Below the pieces are notes generated by a model that was not told where the DNA came from, searched no databases, and saw nothing but the letters and a program-made list of their open reading frames with translations. From Nymphaea colorata (Eukaryota > Streptophyta > Magnoliopsida > Nymphaeales > Nymphaeaceae), in contig NC_045150.1 of assembly GCF_008831285.2 (NCBI RefSeq), positions 1,378,001-1,442,000 on the forward strand: DNA of 64,000 nt, in the 5' to 3' direction. Position numbers and translations under genes: made by a program. This document shows, one piece after another, positions 35,200-39,718 of the stretch (the first letter of the stretch is position 1; each line of letters opens with the position of its first letter).

Positions 35200-38100
35200 A
35201 CGGCCGTACCCCCGCACCCAAGTTTTTTAAAAATGGTCGGTACCCATACTCACACCAGCACCCGTACCCGTACCTATGTGACATAGGTTTCACTGCATGT
35301 AGAACTGTTTTATTATTTAATGAAAAAATAATATTTAGGTCTGTCAACAAGCAATTCTTCTTGGTGAGCCTTGTACTCTTGGTTCTTTCATCCTTCTATG
35401 TAAAGCATCACACCCAGTTATACAGCCAGGTGTTCGATGATTTTTTGATGATCCATTCCCAAAGTGAATCATGTGAACTTTTAACAATCAGTAAACTAGT
35501 TTGATATTTAATAAACTTAGAAACTTAATGTATTATATTTCTTCTTTTAAAGTCGAAAAGACAGAGAAAGAATAAATTTCCGTTTCAGAGTCCAGCAAGC
35601 AAGAAATGGATATGTCAAGCACAGCAAGACAGAGATACCAGATTGCAAAGCTAAACATGAGCAGAGGAAGAATGGTACTCGTACCATTCTAACAACCCAA
35701 ACAGTGCTAAATAACAACAGCACGGACGAGATTTACAAATGACCCTAGAGTAAAAAAGAAGGACTAAGAACATACAGATGACGCAGAATCACTTGTTAGT
35801 CCAGGGACTACCACCACAATGGGGGTAAGATCATTTTCGGCAAGAGCCTTGTTGAAGGCATGATTCCTGGAAGCTGCACACAGTAAAGAAAAAATTAAAC
35901 ACAACTAACATATAGGTTAAAGTAAACTTTCTCAAAAATTATATGCTTCACATACTTAACTTGTGACTAAAAGATCATAATCTGGAAAAACTCAATCACG
36001 AAGAAGACTTTATCAAGCATATGATGTTGCATTTCCAAAAGTAAGAGGATATAATAGTGTACTAAAGTCTAAATCCATGCAAACTCTACCCAAATGAAGT
36101 TGCCCTCATCAACTTAGCAATGCAATGGAAACATACTCATAAAGAAAATTCTGAGATCTATCTCTTATAGCAGAAAGCAAACTGTCCGCAACAGTATATA
36201 CCAAGTAACCAAACGTAAAAACTTCAATATGGCTGACCTGCTAGGGCATGTGATTAAGCTTGGACAGGATGGAAATAACAAGTACTTCTGAAAAAGACAC
36301 GATATTTTGATAAAAGTATGCCAGCACGGAAATGAAACATCTTAATGTATTAGCATGAAGGCTTAATTTTATCAGTCATAACTTGCAATTTCGTAATTAA
36401 TTTTGTCACCTTCTCTTACAAGAATGCTTTGAAGGTCACTTGCTTGTAATAAAAATTAGAAAAAGTCTGGACTTCAAATATAACTATTATGCATTCTCGT
36501 GCCCCACTTAACCATATATGACCTAGAACCAGCACATAAACTTCTTCAAATTCTACATGAGTAAGTGACGATATAAATTGACATCTTGAGAAAAGCTTAA
36601 AAAAGAGGTTGGAAAGAAGCAGATCAGTTATAGTGTCTCATTATGTATTCCGTACCACACGCAGTCACAAACATATACTGCAAGGCATAGATTATTAATA
36701 AGTCATCACAATATTGAAAATAGAAACATACTACAAAATATATAAGGAAGAGAAACAGGATTTGTTCATTATACCATTAGAAGACAGCCAATCTAATGCA
36801 ATAGTCCCACCATCTGACACATGGAATATTTGCCTGAAATAATAACCAAAAGTCAACTTTGAAACCTCATTATGTAATGCACAATATCAAATTTGATCGA
36901 GTCCTAAGATAATAAATATATGTATCACTAATACACATTGACACACTGCAATGACAAATCAGCAGAAGGGCATATAAAAGCAAGAAAAATATCCTCAAGT
37001 CGGCCAGGTTTCCAAATCGTGCAACTTGTTCTTAACAGAAACCAAAATTTTCTCACAAGATACAACGTGCTTCAATTATCACACTGTTTACCGAACCCAC
37101 ATACCTAACCATAAGTTTGTCCATGCATATGAGAAATCACACTACCTAGCATTGTGTATTTTTACCTTTATACTGGAGTGGGCTATTTCTTTTGTTTCCC
37201 GATATTCCAATAATTAAATGATTCCAGAAAGCATGTAAAGCAAAAAACTAACTTCCATTTATGGGAATCTACTACTTGACCACTATTACCTTAAAACGTT
37301 GTGCAGCGTCTATATGAGTACCGTAGGAATAGTCCAGAAACTTACATGATTTATTTCAAAGCAATTTCAGATTGTTGGTTAGGGCGCACAGTTTCTACCT
37401 ATCCCCCATTGGGTGCCTATGACGCACTGGCAACATTTTAAATCAAAAAACAAGACAGCGCCAATTTGCATCCATGTCAAATTACTTTAAGAATGTCCGA
37501 ACATTTTTATTTTGATAATTTAATTGTAAAAACAGGTATACGTAATATCCAGAACACATGAAGGCCTAACTTTCATTTTAGAGTTTCATAGGAAGCAATC
37601 TTGTTACTGATTCTTTACTGTACGTGGTAATTTATAGTTCCAATTTAGGTGAATGTAAGCATGAAAATGTTAGCTCTAAGTTGATTGACGCTCTTAAAAG
37701 CGTGTTGCAACCTTCGTCAAGAGCTAATTTAAGTATGCTTTTCTCTTGGACTCTCATTGCTTGTTCCATATGCAATTAGCCTCAGAGCCAGATGCCGACA
37801 AAAAGAAGCACAACGTCGGACCTAAGGGTTGGAGATTGAGTTTGATTGCTAATAGCCACATTCGTATCCCGCCCTTCCAGAGGCTCGGGTAAGTATACGA
37901 ACAGATATAAAGACAGAAGTAGAAGCGAGAAAAAGGCATCTCTTCACCTCCTGTACTGGAAAACTGGAGGCCTGCCGAAGAACTGCAGGAAGGCAGTCTG
38001 AAGATGAGGACTCGGAAGCCACGGAGTCGGCAAATATCTACACAAGAAACCAACAACCGAGTCTCAGAATCAGGAAAGCCATTGAAGGGAAGAATCTGCT

Positions 38101-38413
38101 CGCTTCACGAAAGGATCAAACCGGCAGTTCAAACGTCTGTGGGAAAAACCCACCTGCCCCGAAGAATTGGGCATTTGGCAATAAGGGCAGCGCAGATATC
38201 AGAGTTCGGATTATAAATTAAGGCGACAGGATCTCCTCGCATCCCTCTAAGGAGGTCGCCGATGAGATGGATCTCAATAAAATTGTAGAGAAAGAAGGCA
38301 AGCACCAAGAAGAAAGCCCAGAGCCACTGAGAAGGAGTGATCAAGGAAGCTGCCTTCATCAGCAGCTGTGCAGCAGAGGCTGATGCATCATCAATGCCGG
38401 TGTAGCACTCCAT
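6088..38413 (-). CDS. EMB8-like: EMB8-like alpha/beta hydrolase, nine exons, 3' end beyond window
   Basis: Membrane-anchored serine hydrolase of the EMB8/YheT/ABHD1-3 family; plant members are annotated as esterase/lipase-like, with substrate unknown to me. Exons (minus strand): 38154-38413, 37948-38037, 36775-36833, 35776-35873, 32481-32570, 29323-29445, 8727-8804, 6340-6425, 6088-6136. They join in phase to 933 nt (311 codons) with no stop, and every junction is GT-AG. Residues 29-51 form one hydrophobic anchor segment. SDGGTIALDW, VVPGLTSDS, GWDVVVSNHRG, AGWTEDLR, GTSIGAN (nucleophile Ser234) and SPWDL follow in family order. The catalytic Asp and His and roughly 90-100 residues should lie left of position 1. 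I chose ATG 38413 because the upstream frame is GA-rich leader. Whether the remaining exons are intact cannot be seen. Confidence 0.93.
6340..6425 (-). CDS. EMB8-like: EMB8-like exon 8
   Basis: An 86-nt exon; acceptor TTCCAG, donor GTATTT. Encodes VCDRFINRRLTQKFYDR then ILTIGLQGYAQ plus two bases of Leu. It matches the lid/helical region after SPWDL in the family. Confidence 0.92.
6426..8726 (-). other. Intron 7 of the EMB8-like gene
   Basis: A 2.3-kb intron between GTGAGT (after 8727) and TTCCAG (before 6425). No coding content. The A/T-rich stretch at 7565-7930, with long A and T runs and two TCTCGTGTTTTA boxes, looks like a decayed MITE; this is low confidence. Confidence 0.7.
8727..8804 (-). 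CDS. EMB8-like: EMB8-like exon 7
   Basis: A 78-nt exon, phase 0 at both ends; acceptor TTCAG, donor GTGAGT. Encodes VKYLGEEQDGAPIAGA then VSVCSPWDLV. It follows the nucleophile-elbow exon in the protein but lies beyond a 20,518-bp intron. Confidence 0.94.
9061..9258 (-). other. Leader and primer-binding site of copia-B remnant
   Basis: Minus strand reads TGGTATCAGAGC at 9247-9258, complementary to the 3' end of initiator Met-tRNA, directly beside the LTR that starts at 9259. The adjoining leader has three copies of a 20-24 bp motif with core CCTAGGTGTGAAACCCTAG (9075-9098, 9148-9172, 9203-9223). No gag follows at lower coordinates. Confidence 0.7.
9472..9921 (-). repeat. Copia-1 3' LTR
   Basis: 450 bp with TG...CA ends. 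The gag-pol stop codon lies inside it, at 9916-9918. Confidence 0.94.
9916..14232 (-). CDS. Copia-1 Gag-Pol polyprotein
   Basis: A single 1438-residue frame encoding the full retrotransposition machinery. In order: UBN2-type Gag (residues 1-260, with LIWKRQIMPF); CCHC knuckle CFQCNKKGHMKAQCW (about 270-284); aspartic protease FLDSGAATHVTG (about 339); GAG-pre-integrase LWHSRLGHCG; integrase DVWGPAP...CDGGGEY...NGVVERKHRH (first Asp about 561); reverse transcriptase with YVDDIVITG (about 1113); RNase H DADWAGDPD (about 1279). Start ATG 14232 (MENLSHSG) was chosen; the frame is open upstream into the LTR but has no ATG there. The stop TAA lies in the 3' LTR. All catalytic motifs are present, so activity is plausible. 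Confidence 0.95.
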   Translation of the reverse strand: MENLSHSGMSSSFLPHLITEKLNHENYLIWKRQIMPFIRSQGLFGHLDGSTKAPPISVLQEIKNEAGEVIAVHEDNNPEHAMWMRRDQSLVAYILSTLSQQVLLSVSDDCTAEELWETLADTFSQISEARIMYLKKEFQNLSKGSTSIMDYLGRIKAVADQLAASGNNISDKEKVQQTLNGLGHDYHAFITALEVLHVLPSFNELQGKLLQHEMNMKRVIERTDQGNSQNVLAMNVKFGKSHGNSNHGGRGILPTPHNQGMSLLDTSRKIPICFQCNKKGHMKAQCWFNPQNKNKGVRHDYKQGGQSSKSTAEDMQQLLMAAFSKMTIKQNEQGEWFLDSGAATHVTGNAGKLTNLSPHYGRSCIITGDGKSHPITHIGNAHIPLSSSSLSLSNVVLAPNIKKNIISISKLIDDTSSSVEFTPSSVYVKDLQTKKMFARGERQGNMYVLKECLPKDSSTFDIGLKTFSLSHNASSVPSSCHFQSKVRGPNQFLESDLWHSRLGHCGRHFIEKLVTDSLIPRSSLPLTSSVKKCSSCGLCKSHVLPFHNINQRASKPFETIFSDVWGPAPIDSMSGSRYYVLFIDSYSRFTWIYFMKHKSEVPHIFRNFYAMIQTKFSSNVVHFQCDGGGEYSSLDFIEFLREKGITRQISCPYTPQQNGVVERKHRHIVESAMSMMHDTNVPISLWTKAFHTAVYIINCLPMTLLMSKSPYFTLLGKQPDYKNLKVFGCVCYVHVDAALRNKFQDKAIQCRFVGYADEYKGFRCYDPTTKRIKTSRNVIFDEHSFDNTNEMPMTIESYDPWTSTQLFNADPVIENDVPQSEDSERAIQPSDMAQSENQEDPTQSLSHHENNNEQSNDAHRYSGLIYSRRLRDRDAHSEEDNMPHLRRSQRIRHPIHRWVSYDSLSLDFQLFMAKVGKEEEPTSFDEASKSHHWRKAMKEEMDALHECGTWEIVPRPHEKNVVGSKWVYKIKYKPDGSIERHKARLVAKGFTQQYGEDYDETFSPVIKMGTIRVIISLAVEYGWRLHQMDVKNAFLHGDLREEVYMEQPPGYTKGDSHAWVCKLRKSIYGLKQASRSWFDSFSCKIQECGFRRCPLDHSLFIYRKENIFTLLLIYVDDIVITGNSEKHIEEAKVLMMHNFKMKELGDLRFFLGVEIDRHNNRLTLTQQKYTLDLLKKSGMSDCKPVGTPSVLNQRLSAQDGELYEDPTQYRSIVGALQYLTFTRPDIIYAVNQVSQFMHAPRDTHMDAVKRILRYLKGTAGDGLVYGKSENITTGHQLLTFTDADWAGDPDQRKSISGFCIFIGRNLVSWSCRKQKAVARSSTEAEYRCMAAGTAEVTWVRHLLEDIGEKIKTSMLMCDNQSAINIAFNPVQHGRTKHIEIDQHFVRQKVEDKEIQPIYVRTDEQVADLFTKGLTKERFWFLKGKLYMVQNHAQLEGGC
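14441..14452 (-). other. Copia-1 primer-binding site (tRNA-iMet)
   Basis: The minus strand reads TGGTATCAGAGC directly next to the 5' LTR. It is the standard initiator-Met tRNA complement used by plant copia elements. Confidence 0.93.
14453..14902 (-). repeat. Copia-1 5' LTR
   Basis: 450 bp, offset 4981 bp from its partner. Transcription should start here, downstream of the TATAAATAG box at 14596-14605. Confidence 0.94.
14928..15354 (-). repeat. Copia-2 3' LTR
   Basis: 427 bp with TG...AACA ends, related to the copia-1 LTR (shared start TGATAGAAAT.TAGCACCAA). The minus-strand TATAAATA box is at 15059-15070. The polypurine tract lies just above 15354. Confidence 0.85.
15349..16030 (-). pseudogene. 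Copia-2 pol, RT end and RNase H
   Basis: Two frames: 15614-16021 (LRFTKPDITYAVNQVSQFMH, DTDWAGNPDERRS, AEYRCMAAGTAEVTWIRHLL) and 15349-15600 (MCDNQSAINIAF, TKQIEIDQHFIRQ, QVADIFTKGL). A frameshift near 15602-15613 breaks RNase H. DTDWAG replaces the usual DADWAG. Confidence 0.88.
16031..16305 (+). repeat. Copia-3 5' LTR
   Basis: 275 bp, TGTTAGCG...TCTTACA. A GGGTCTGAACAGACCC palindrome near its start could form a hairpin in the RNA. Confidence 0.95.
16306..16587 (+). other. Copia-3 leader: primer-binding site, 62-bp duplication, GCCCTAA repeats
   Basis: Primer-binding site at 16306-16317. A 62-bp direct duplication spans 16348-16472 (units starting CAGTTTGATGTG at 16348 and 16410). Ten copies of GCCCTAA occur between 16360 and 16582, resembling telo-box-like motifs. 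No ATG interrupts the path to gag in its frame. Confidence 0.8.
16588..20898 (+). CDS. Copia-3 Gag-Pol polyprotein
   Basis: An intact 1436-residue polyprotein for retrotransposition. Domains: Gag (1-280, LTWKRQIVPF); CCHC knuckle CFYCNKRGHVKSECW (290-304); protease YVDSGAAAHVTG (Asp361); pre-integrase IWHGRLAHC; integrase catalytic D569, D632 and E668, a perfect D-62-D-35-E layout (DVWGPAP, CDGGGEF, ERKHRH); reverse transcriptase YVDDIVITG (D1113-D1114); RNase H DADWAGDPDDRRS (about 1280) and AEAEYRAMAAGTAE. ATG 16588 (MDQPTPSLL) was chosen because the frame upstream of it has no ATG. The stop TAG (20896-20898) is in the 3' LTR. It is a different family from copia-1, with the same domain order. 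Confidence 0.96.
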   Translation: MDQPTPSLLSSSFLSQLISQKLNHSNYLTWKRQIVPFIKSHRLYGHIDGTTPAPPMYIDREVKKTVVGDQAAGAAAMSEIRFEYETITENNPEYEAWLAHDQSLVAYITSTLSEEVLGGIDDDLTALELWSTLATTYSQVSEARFLQLRRQFQDIKRGMRTVLEYLNEIKSVSDQLAAIGHPVSDKDKVQQALSGLGTDFDIFCTALEVLPILPSFEDLKAKLFQHEASRVQRQNLIPSNSHNVLITGTHALQGNRTRTWIPQAGMGRGILPTPQGMNTTSATSRRVPTCFYCNKRGHVKSECWHNPQNKNNQIRRENKEAAGSASSSSGSNVSADVQQLLMTALSKLHLKQNEQGEWYVDSGAAAHVTGDAGNLSSALPYLDKGSVVTGDGSHHTISHIGNVQISMGSSSIPLKNVLVVPSVQKNIISVSKLIDDTQSSVEFTPSSVYVKDARTKKTFAEGTRKGDMYVLEGAPQMSKSHPSDSCSPSHSEVNVTEYNKPSIWHGRLAHCSQSFVRSLVADGLLDKSSLSSVSESSMCSSCHICKSHALPFQLINKRAPKVFDTIYSDVWGPAPVPSSSGSRYYVIFVDSYSRYTWIHFMKHKSEVFRLFTQFHALVQNKYSSNIVHFQCDGGGEFISNEFTEYLLDNGITRQISCPHTPQQNGIAERKHRHIVESALSMMHETDLPMTLWTEAFHTAVHVINRLPLALLDGKSPFFLLHQEQPRYEELRVFGCVCYVHVDVSMRNKFQDRAVLCRFIGYAENYKGYRCYNPKTGRVHISRHVVFDENRLQDPKATSVTLKDKNEVYDTWLHAEILRQGAAMLTEHNEQVVNEPETSVSSSLSSTTSLDSMPSSSQPSEPPMHNRFSGLVYSRRSVPTAVPRQSQRVRHPIDRWVSYNSFSLDFQLFMTEVSKKVEPTSYHNASKEKCWVEAMNEEMAALHECQTWQIVPRPADKNVVGSKWVYKLKYKPDGSIDRYKARLVARGFTQQYGEDYDETFSPVIKMGTIRVIISLAVSYGWPLYQLDVKNAFLHGILKEEVYMEQPPGYTTHDSQKWVCKLHKSLYGLKQASRSWFDRFSHHIQQIGFLRSSLDHSLFIYRTGEATTWLLIYVDDIVITGNSSSHISYVKGMLKQEFKMKDLGELRYFLGVELDRTNDSLTLTQHKYTLDVLDRAGMTNCKPITTPSVLNTKLTASDGTAAYSNPTFYRSIVGMLQYLTFTRPDIVYAVNQISQFMHAPTEGHMDAAKRILRYLKATLGDGLVYTKCSNVSLGHSIYTYTDADWAGDPDDRRSVSGFCLFLDSNLICWSSKKQRAVARSSTEAEYRAMAAGTAEASWLRHLLGELNLPIVRSSLLCDNQSAIKIAFNPILHNRTKHIEIDQHFIRQKVEEAEILPTYISTNEQIADLFTKGLTGQHFWDLKNKLCMIKSHAQLEGSC
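20893..21167 (+). repeat. Copia-3 3' LTR
   Basis: 275 bp, apparently identical to the 5' copy. Its first six bases, TGTTAG, supply the last Cys and the stop codon of Gag-Pol. Confidence 0.95.
21168..22931 (-). pseudogene. Copia-2 pol, integrase end and RT
   Basis: Minus-strand pieces 21101-21403 (QMKDLGSLRYFLGVEIDRQG), 21638-22438 (WVSYDSLSLDFQLFMAKVG, GSKWIYKIKYKPDGSIERHK, VKNAFFHGDL) and 22429-22931 (QNGMVERKHRHIVESA). Frameshifts occur near 21620 and 22540. The YVDD region (near 21460) survives between frames. Near-identical to copia-1 over long stretches, so decay is moderate. Confidence 0.87.
22932..23514. mobile_element. GC-rich hAT-like MITE with 8-bp target duplication
   Basis: 583 bp inside the copia-2 integrase region. 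Flanked by perfect CCCACCAT duplications (22924-22931 and 23515-23522). Ends form an imperfect inverted repeat: TAAGCCTGGGCAACGGGC versus TAGGCTTGGGCATCGGGC. The left part is a tandem array of GGGCAACGGGCCGGGCCGGG-type units and the middle is pyrimidine-rich (CTCCCTCTC...). The 8-bp duplication plus short inverted ends fit the hAT superfamily. No transposase. Removing it restores the copia-2 sequence seen in copia-1. Confidence 0.85.
23515..25247 (-). pseudogene. Copia-2 gag, protease and integrase start
   Basis: Pieces on the minus strand: 23605-23817 (FSDVWGPAPIDSMSGSRYY); 23883-24590 (CFRCNKKGHLKAQCW knuckle and FLDSGAATHVTG protease); 24688-24954 (YLKKDFQNLNKGSASIMDYL of Gag). Several frameshifts, and a deletion of about 20 bp near 23545 relative to copia-1. 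Homology stops near 25245 within GLFGHLDG-proximal gag. Confidence 0.87.
25248..25772 (+). pseudogene. Copia-B pol 3' end: RNase H
   Basis: 5'-truncated plus-strand fragment. After a small break near 25283 it reads IEAYSDADYAGSVDDRKSTT, SVESEYRAMTQTAAEMSWVK, MYSDNRAATYIANNPVFHER, TKHIEVDCHYVRDLV, AADMFTKALP and ends IDIYAPA*. RNase H catalytic motifs DADYAG and ESEYRA are visible. It joins copia-2 head-on at 25247/25248, which is not a normal insertion edge. Confidence 0.88.
25780..26022 (+). repeat. Copia-B 3' LTR
   Basis: 243 bp, TGTTAAATAC...AATAATCAACA, after polypurine tract GAGAGGGAG. It contains a CT microsatellite near its end. It is the reverse-orientation counterpart of the split LTR at 9259-9471/14908-14927. 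Confidence 0.82.
26353..27850. mobile_element. hAT-like non-autonomous element, 1.5 kb
   Basis: Flanked by perfect ATAATAAC duplications (26345-26352, 27851-27858). Ends CAATGTCACAAGGGTG and, reversed, CTATGTCACATAGGTG share TGTCACA.AGGTG. Inside are three to four imperfect copies of a CCACTGGCGGCATCCTCTCC-type unit (26657-26870) and three copies of a 23-bp GCTCTTAGATTGTTTCTC unit (27409-27468). A short frame at 27675-27751 starts MADRRKGKEVVSDSP and could be the decayed start of a transposase. The 8-bp duplication supports hAT. Confidence 0.78.
29323..29445 (-). CDS. EMB8-like: EMB8-like exon 6 (nucleophile elbow)
   Basis: A 123-nt exon, phase 0 at both ends; acceptor TATGCAG, donor GTATTC. 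Encodes SDCFYNAGWTEDLR, then VVNYLHQEHP and LFAVGTSIGANIL. GTSIG is the GXSXG nucleophile elbow, with catalytic Ser234. The next exon is 20.5 kb away, yet its first residues (VKYLGEE) continue the family sequence directly. Confidence 0.95.
29893..30500 (+). pseudogene. Copia fragment in intron 5: RNase H and partial LTR
   Basis: Plus-strand relic related to copia-B. It starts GGNLISWRSKKQ with a frameshift near 29935, then AESEHKAMAQTATEMTWVRS, MFCDNRAATYIANNPVFHKR, TKHIEVDCHYIRDLV and SIVDIYAPA* at 30307. AESEH replaces AESEY in the RNase H motif. A polypurine-like GAGGGCGAG precedes TGTTGACAATG at 30315, the start of an LTR whose end is unclear (about 30480-30500). Confidence 0.82.
31030..31265 (+). 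repeat. Polypurine tract
   Basis: About 235 bp almost purely A and G on the plus strand (GGAAGGAAGAAAG-type runs) in intron 5. Frames on both strands here (Lys/Glu-rich or Phe/Leu/Ser-rich) are composition artefacts. Confidence 0.8.
31370..31486 (+). repeat. (GT)n followed by (GA)n microsatellite
   Basis: GT dinucleotides with a few TTT interruptions from 31374 to 31466, then GA repeats to about 31485. Probably highly polymorphic. Confidence 0.9.
31540..31735. other. Possible decayed LTR-type relic
   Basis: The stretch from GAGGCCAGGGG to CTGTCTCCACCACC resembles a very common plant repeat that reads 'ggccccccta...ctggctccgccac' in less decayed copies. No termini or duplications were found; this is recall of a motif, not proof. 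Confidence 0.3.
32481..32570 (-). CDS. EMB8-like: EMB8-like exon 5
   Basis: A 90-nt exon, phase 0 at both ends; acceptor CTGCAG, donor GTAAGT. Encodes YIRHIVYQLSKQGWDVVVSN followed by HRGLGGISIT, the conserved GW.VVV.N.RG block. Confidence 0.94.
33239..33338 (+). repeat. 50-bp tandem duplication
   Basis: Two adjacent copies (33239-33288, 33289-33338) of a unit with GTTCACTTTCTGAA and CCAGGTGGCAACATTTGAG, differing at a few bases. An AT dinucleotide run follows to 33362. Lies in intron 4. Confidence 0.85.
33934..34001. mobile_element. Fragment of the GC-rich hAT-like MITE
   Basis: GGGCCGGATCGGGCCGGCCC-type sequence ending CCCGATGCCCAGTA. Its reverse complement matches the terminal motif TGGGCATCGGGC of the 22932-23514 element. 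Only one end is recognisable and no duplication is seen. Confidence 0.5.
34210..35286. mobile_element. hAT-like non-autonomous element, 1.1 kb
   Basis: Flanked by perfect GTTTCACT duplications (34202-34209, 35287-35294). Ends CTATGTCACACGGGTAC and, reversed, CTATGTCACATAGGTACGGG: a shared CTATGTCACA terminal repeat, like the element at 26353-27850. Subterminal GGTACC/CGGTACGGGTA repeats can fold back. Contains a TA/TG microsatellite at 35160-35198. No transposase frame. Lies in intron 4. Confidence 0.85.
35776..35873 (-). CDS. EMB8-like: EMB8-like exon 4
   Basis: A 98-nt exon; acceptor GTGCAG, donor GTATGT. Encodes a short charged linker and then TPIVVVVPGLTSDSASS. The VPGLTSDS strand-turn is the region expected to form the oxyanion hole. 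Confidence 0.93.
35874..37947 (-). other. Introns 3 and 2 of the EMB8-like gene
   Basis: Intron 3 (35874-36774, 901 bp) and intron 2 (36834-37947, 1114 bp) flank the 59-nt exon 3. Both are AT-rich and free of recognisable repeats or genes. Confidence 0.85.
36775..36833 (-). CDS. EMB8-like: EMB8-like exon 3
   Basis: A 59-nt exon; acceptor TTTCAG, donor GTATAA. It completes Arg117 and encodes QIFHVSDGGTIALDWLSSN. The DGGT.ALDW motif is the first core beta-strand region of the family. It ends in phase 1, so the donor position could shift by one base, but the join to exon 4 fixes it. Confidence 0.92.
37948..38037 (-). CDS. EMB8-like: EMB8-like exon 2
   Basis: A 90-nt exon after a 116-nt intron; acceptor TGTAG, donor GTGAAG. 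It completes Arg87 (AG|A) and encodes YLPTPWLPSPHLQTAF and FFGRPPVF. This is the conserved 'PW..SPH.QT' block of YheT-like hydrolases, before the catalytic core. Confidence 0.93.
38154..38413 (-). CDS. EMB8-like: EMB8-like exon 1 (start codon, membrane anchor)
   Basis: Begins MECYTGIDDA at ATG 38413. Encodes residues 1-86 plus two bases of codon 87. The segment around LWAFFLVLAFFLYNF is a strong hydrophobic helix followed by EIHLIGDLLRG, as expected for the N-terminal anchor of this family. The donor GTGGGT follows 38154. The ORF stays open upstream, but there it is low-complexity GA-repeat leader. Confidence 0.92.
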
Positions 38414-38426
38414 TAGCGAACAGGAG

Positions 38427-38457
<31 letters not shown>

Positions 38458-38660
38458 CTGCAAGGCGCGAAGCGAGAGGCGTGGCACAAATGGGGACGAT
38501 ATCCTGGAAACTAACGCCGGGTAAAAAAATTAAACAAGTGGCACGTTTCTTTTGAACCCAAATAAAACAATAAATTACGTTAAACGGTTCATCTTTTAAT
38601 ATATTACTGTAACGCACCCACAGCAGGGTTATCTTTCTCTTTTATGTAAAAAGGTACATT
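38414..38660 (-). promoter_or_regulatory. Upstream leader/promoter of the EMB8-like gene
   Basis: Sequence immediately upstream of ATG 38413. On the minus strand it carries an uninterrupted GA-rich tract (complement of CT repeats at 38427-38458), the kind of 5'-UTR GAGA element bound by plant BPC proteins. No clear TATA box is seen. The transcription start is not determinable by eye. Confidence 0.45.
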
Positions 38661-39445
38661 GCTCCAACTTTCAGCAATAGGTTTTTTTGAGCTAAGGTGA
38701 AGGGTTATTTTTCTACAGCTCTAAAGAGACCACAGGCCCCCTGTGACCTTCAATCACAGGGTTCACATAGGTCAGGGTTCACATAAGTCGTTTCAGATTT
38801 TTTTTACTGTATGTATAAAAGAATAACACATTAGGTCGTGATAGCAATTCGTAATACTAACTCTGTTGAAGTTGACCATCTTGCCTCTCCATCACCCTCC
38901 AGACCCTTCAAACTAAGTAGCTGGGCTGTCTTGAGCTTTAACAGAAGATCTTACCTATGAAGTAAATCATTGTAGCCATGAACCAATTAATTGGGATAAA
39001 ATCAATGAGGGAGCAATTACTTTTCCTAATCTTTGTAGGTAGCATAGAATTGTTCATTGTATTGTACTCTTTTATTCTCTCTTTCTTTTTGAATGAATTG
39101 TGTAAGTCTTTGTGAAATAACCCGGGTGAGGTGAGAAGGGAAAAAAAAAGTTGCTAAGTCACCCTCTTAACTTTAACCTTAGACGCTCTAAGATTATTTT
39201 TTAAACATGCTTTTATCTCAAGTCAAAAGGCATATAAATAAGCACATCTTATTATACATTGAGGTTGCCCACAGTGATAGAGAGAGCTAGAAACCAAGAA
39301 GTGAGTCCTATCTTTAGGTCATATATGAAAAAGAAGTTCACGTTCTTCCATTTTCAAGAAGAAAACATTGAGAAAATTTACTACTTTAAATGTCTATACA
39401 TATATTGCATTTTTTGTCATAAACTTTAAGATTTTTTTGCCTTTT
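38661..39445. other. Intergenic, upstream of the EMB8-like gene
   Basis: No gene seen. Two near-repeats GGGTTCACATAGGTCA / GGGTTCACATAAGTC occur at 38759-38791. The rest is unstructured AT-rich sequence. Confidence 0.6.
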
Positions 39446-39461
39446 AAGTATAATTTTGAAG

Positions 39462-39702
39462 CCTCAAGGGGCATAGCGTAGCTGGTTGAGTTAGGGGCCT
39501 GTACTAAGGCAGGTCTCTAGTTCGATTTCCGTGAGCGCTATGTTCCTATGTCTTAAGGCGGTAGGACGCGGCATCTAAGTTGAATGGTGCACCGTTGCTA
39601 TCGCTGACACCGACGCAGCTCAGGACCCCGGAGGCAGGGAGAATGGGGGGAGGGCCTTCGGGCCTTTTTCGGGCGGTGGGATTAATACCCCTTGCTCACC
39701 CG
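39462..39702 (+). mobile_element. tRNA-derived SINE with 16-bp target duplication
   Basis: 241 bp. The 5' part resembles a tRNA-type RNA polymerase III promoter: box A-like TAGCTGGTTGAG near 39480 and box B-like GGTCTCTAGTTCGATTTCC near 39513. The body is GC-rich and contains a GGCCTTCGGGCC hairpin (39654-39665). It ends TTGCTCACCCG with no poly-A. Perfect AAGTATAATTTTGAAG duplications flank it (39446-39461, 39703-39718). The promoter-like 5' end plus long direct repeats support target-primed insertion. Plant Au-type SINEs are the nearest concept; family identity not established. Confidence 0.85.
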
Positions 39703-39718
39703 AAGTATAATTTTGAAG

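Larger units (their letters stand above)
32571..35775 (-). other. Intron 4 of the EMB8-like gene
   Basis: A 3.2-kb intron bounded by GTATGT and CTGCAG. It holds the 50-bp duplication, a MITE fragment and a complete hAT-like element; the rest is AT-rich, with no gene. Confidence 0.85.

Noticed and set aside
39462-39540. A tRNA gene
   Set aside because: Box A- and box B-like motifs are present but no cloverleaf or anticodon stem can be folded. The flanking 16-bp duplications show a SINE.
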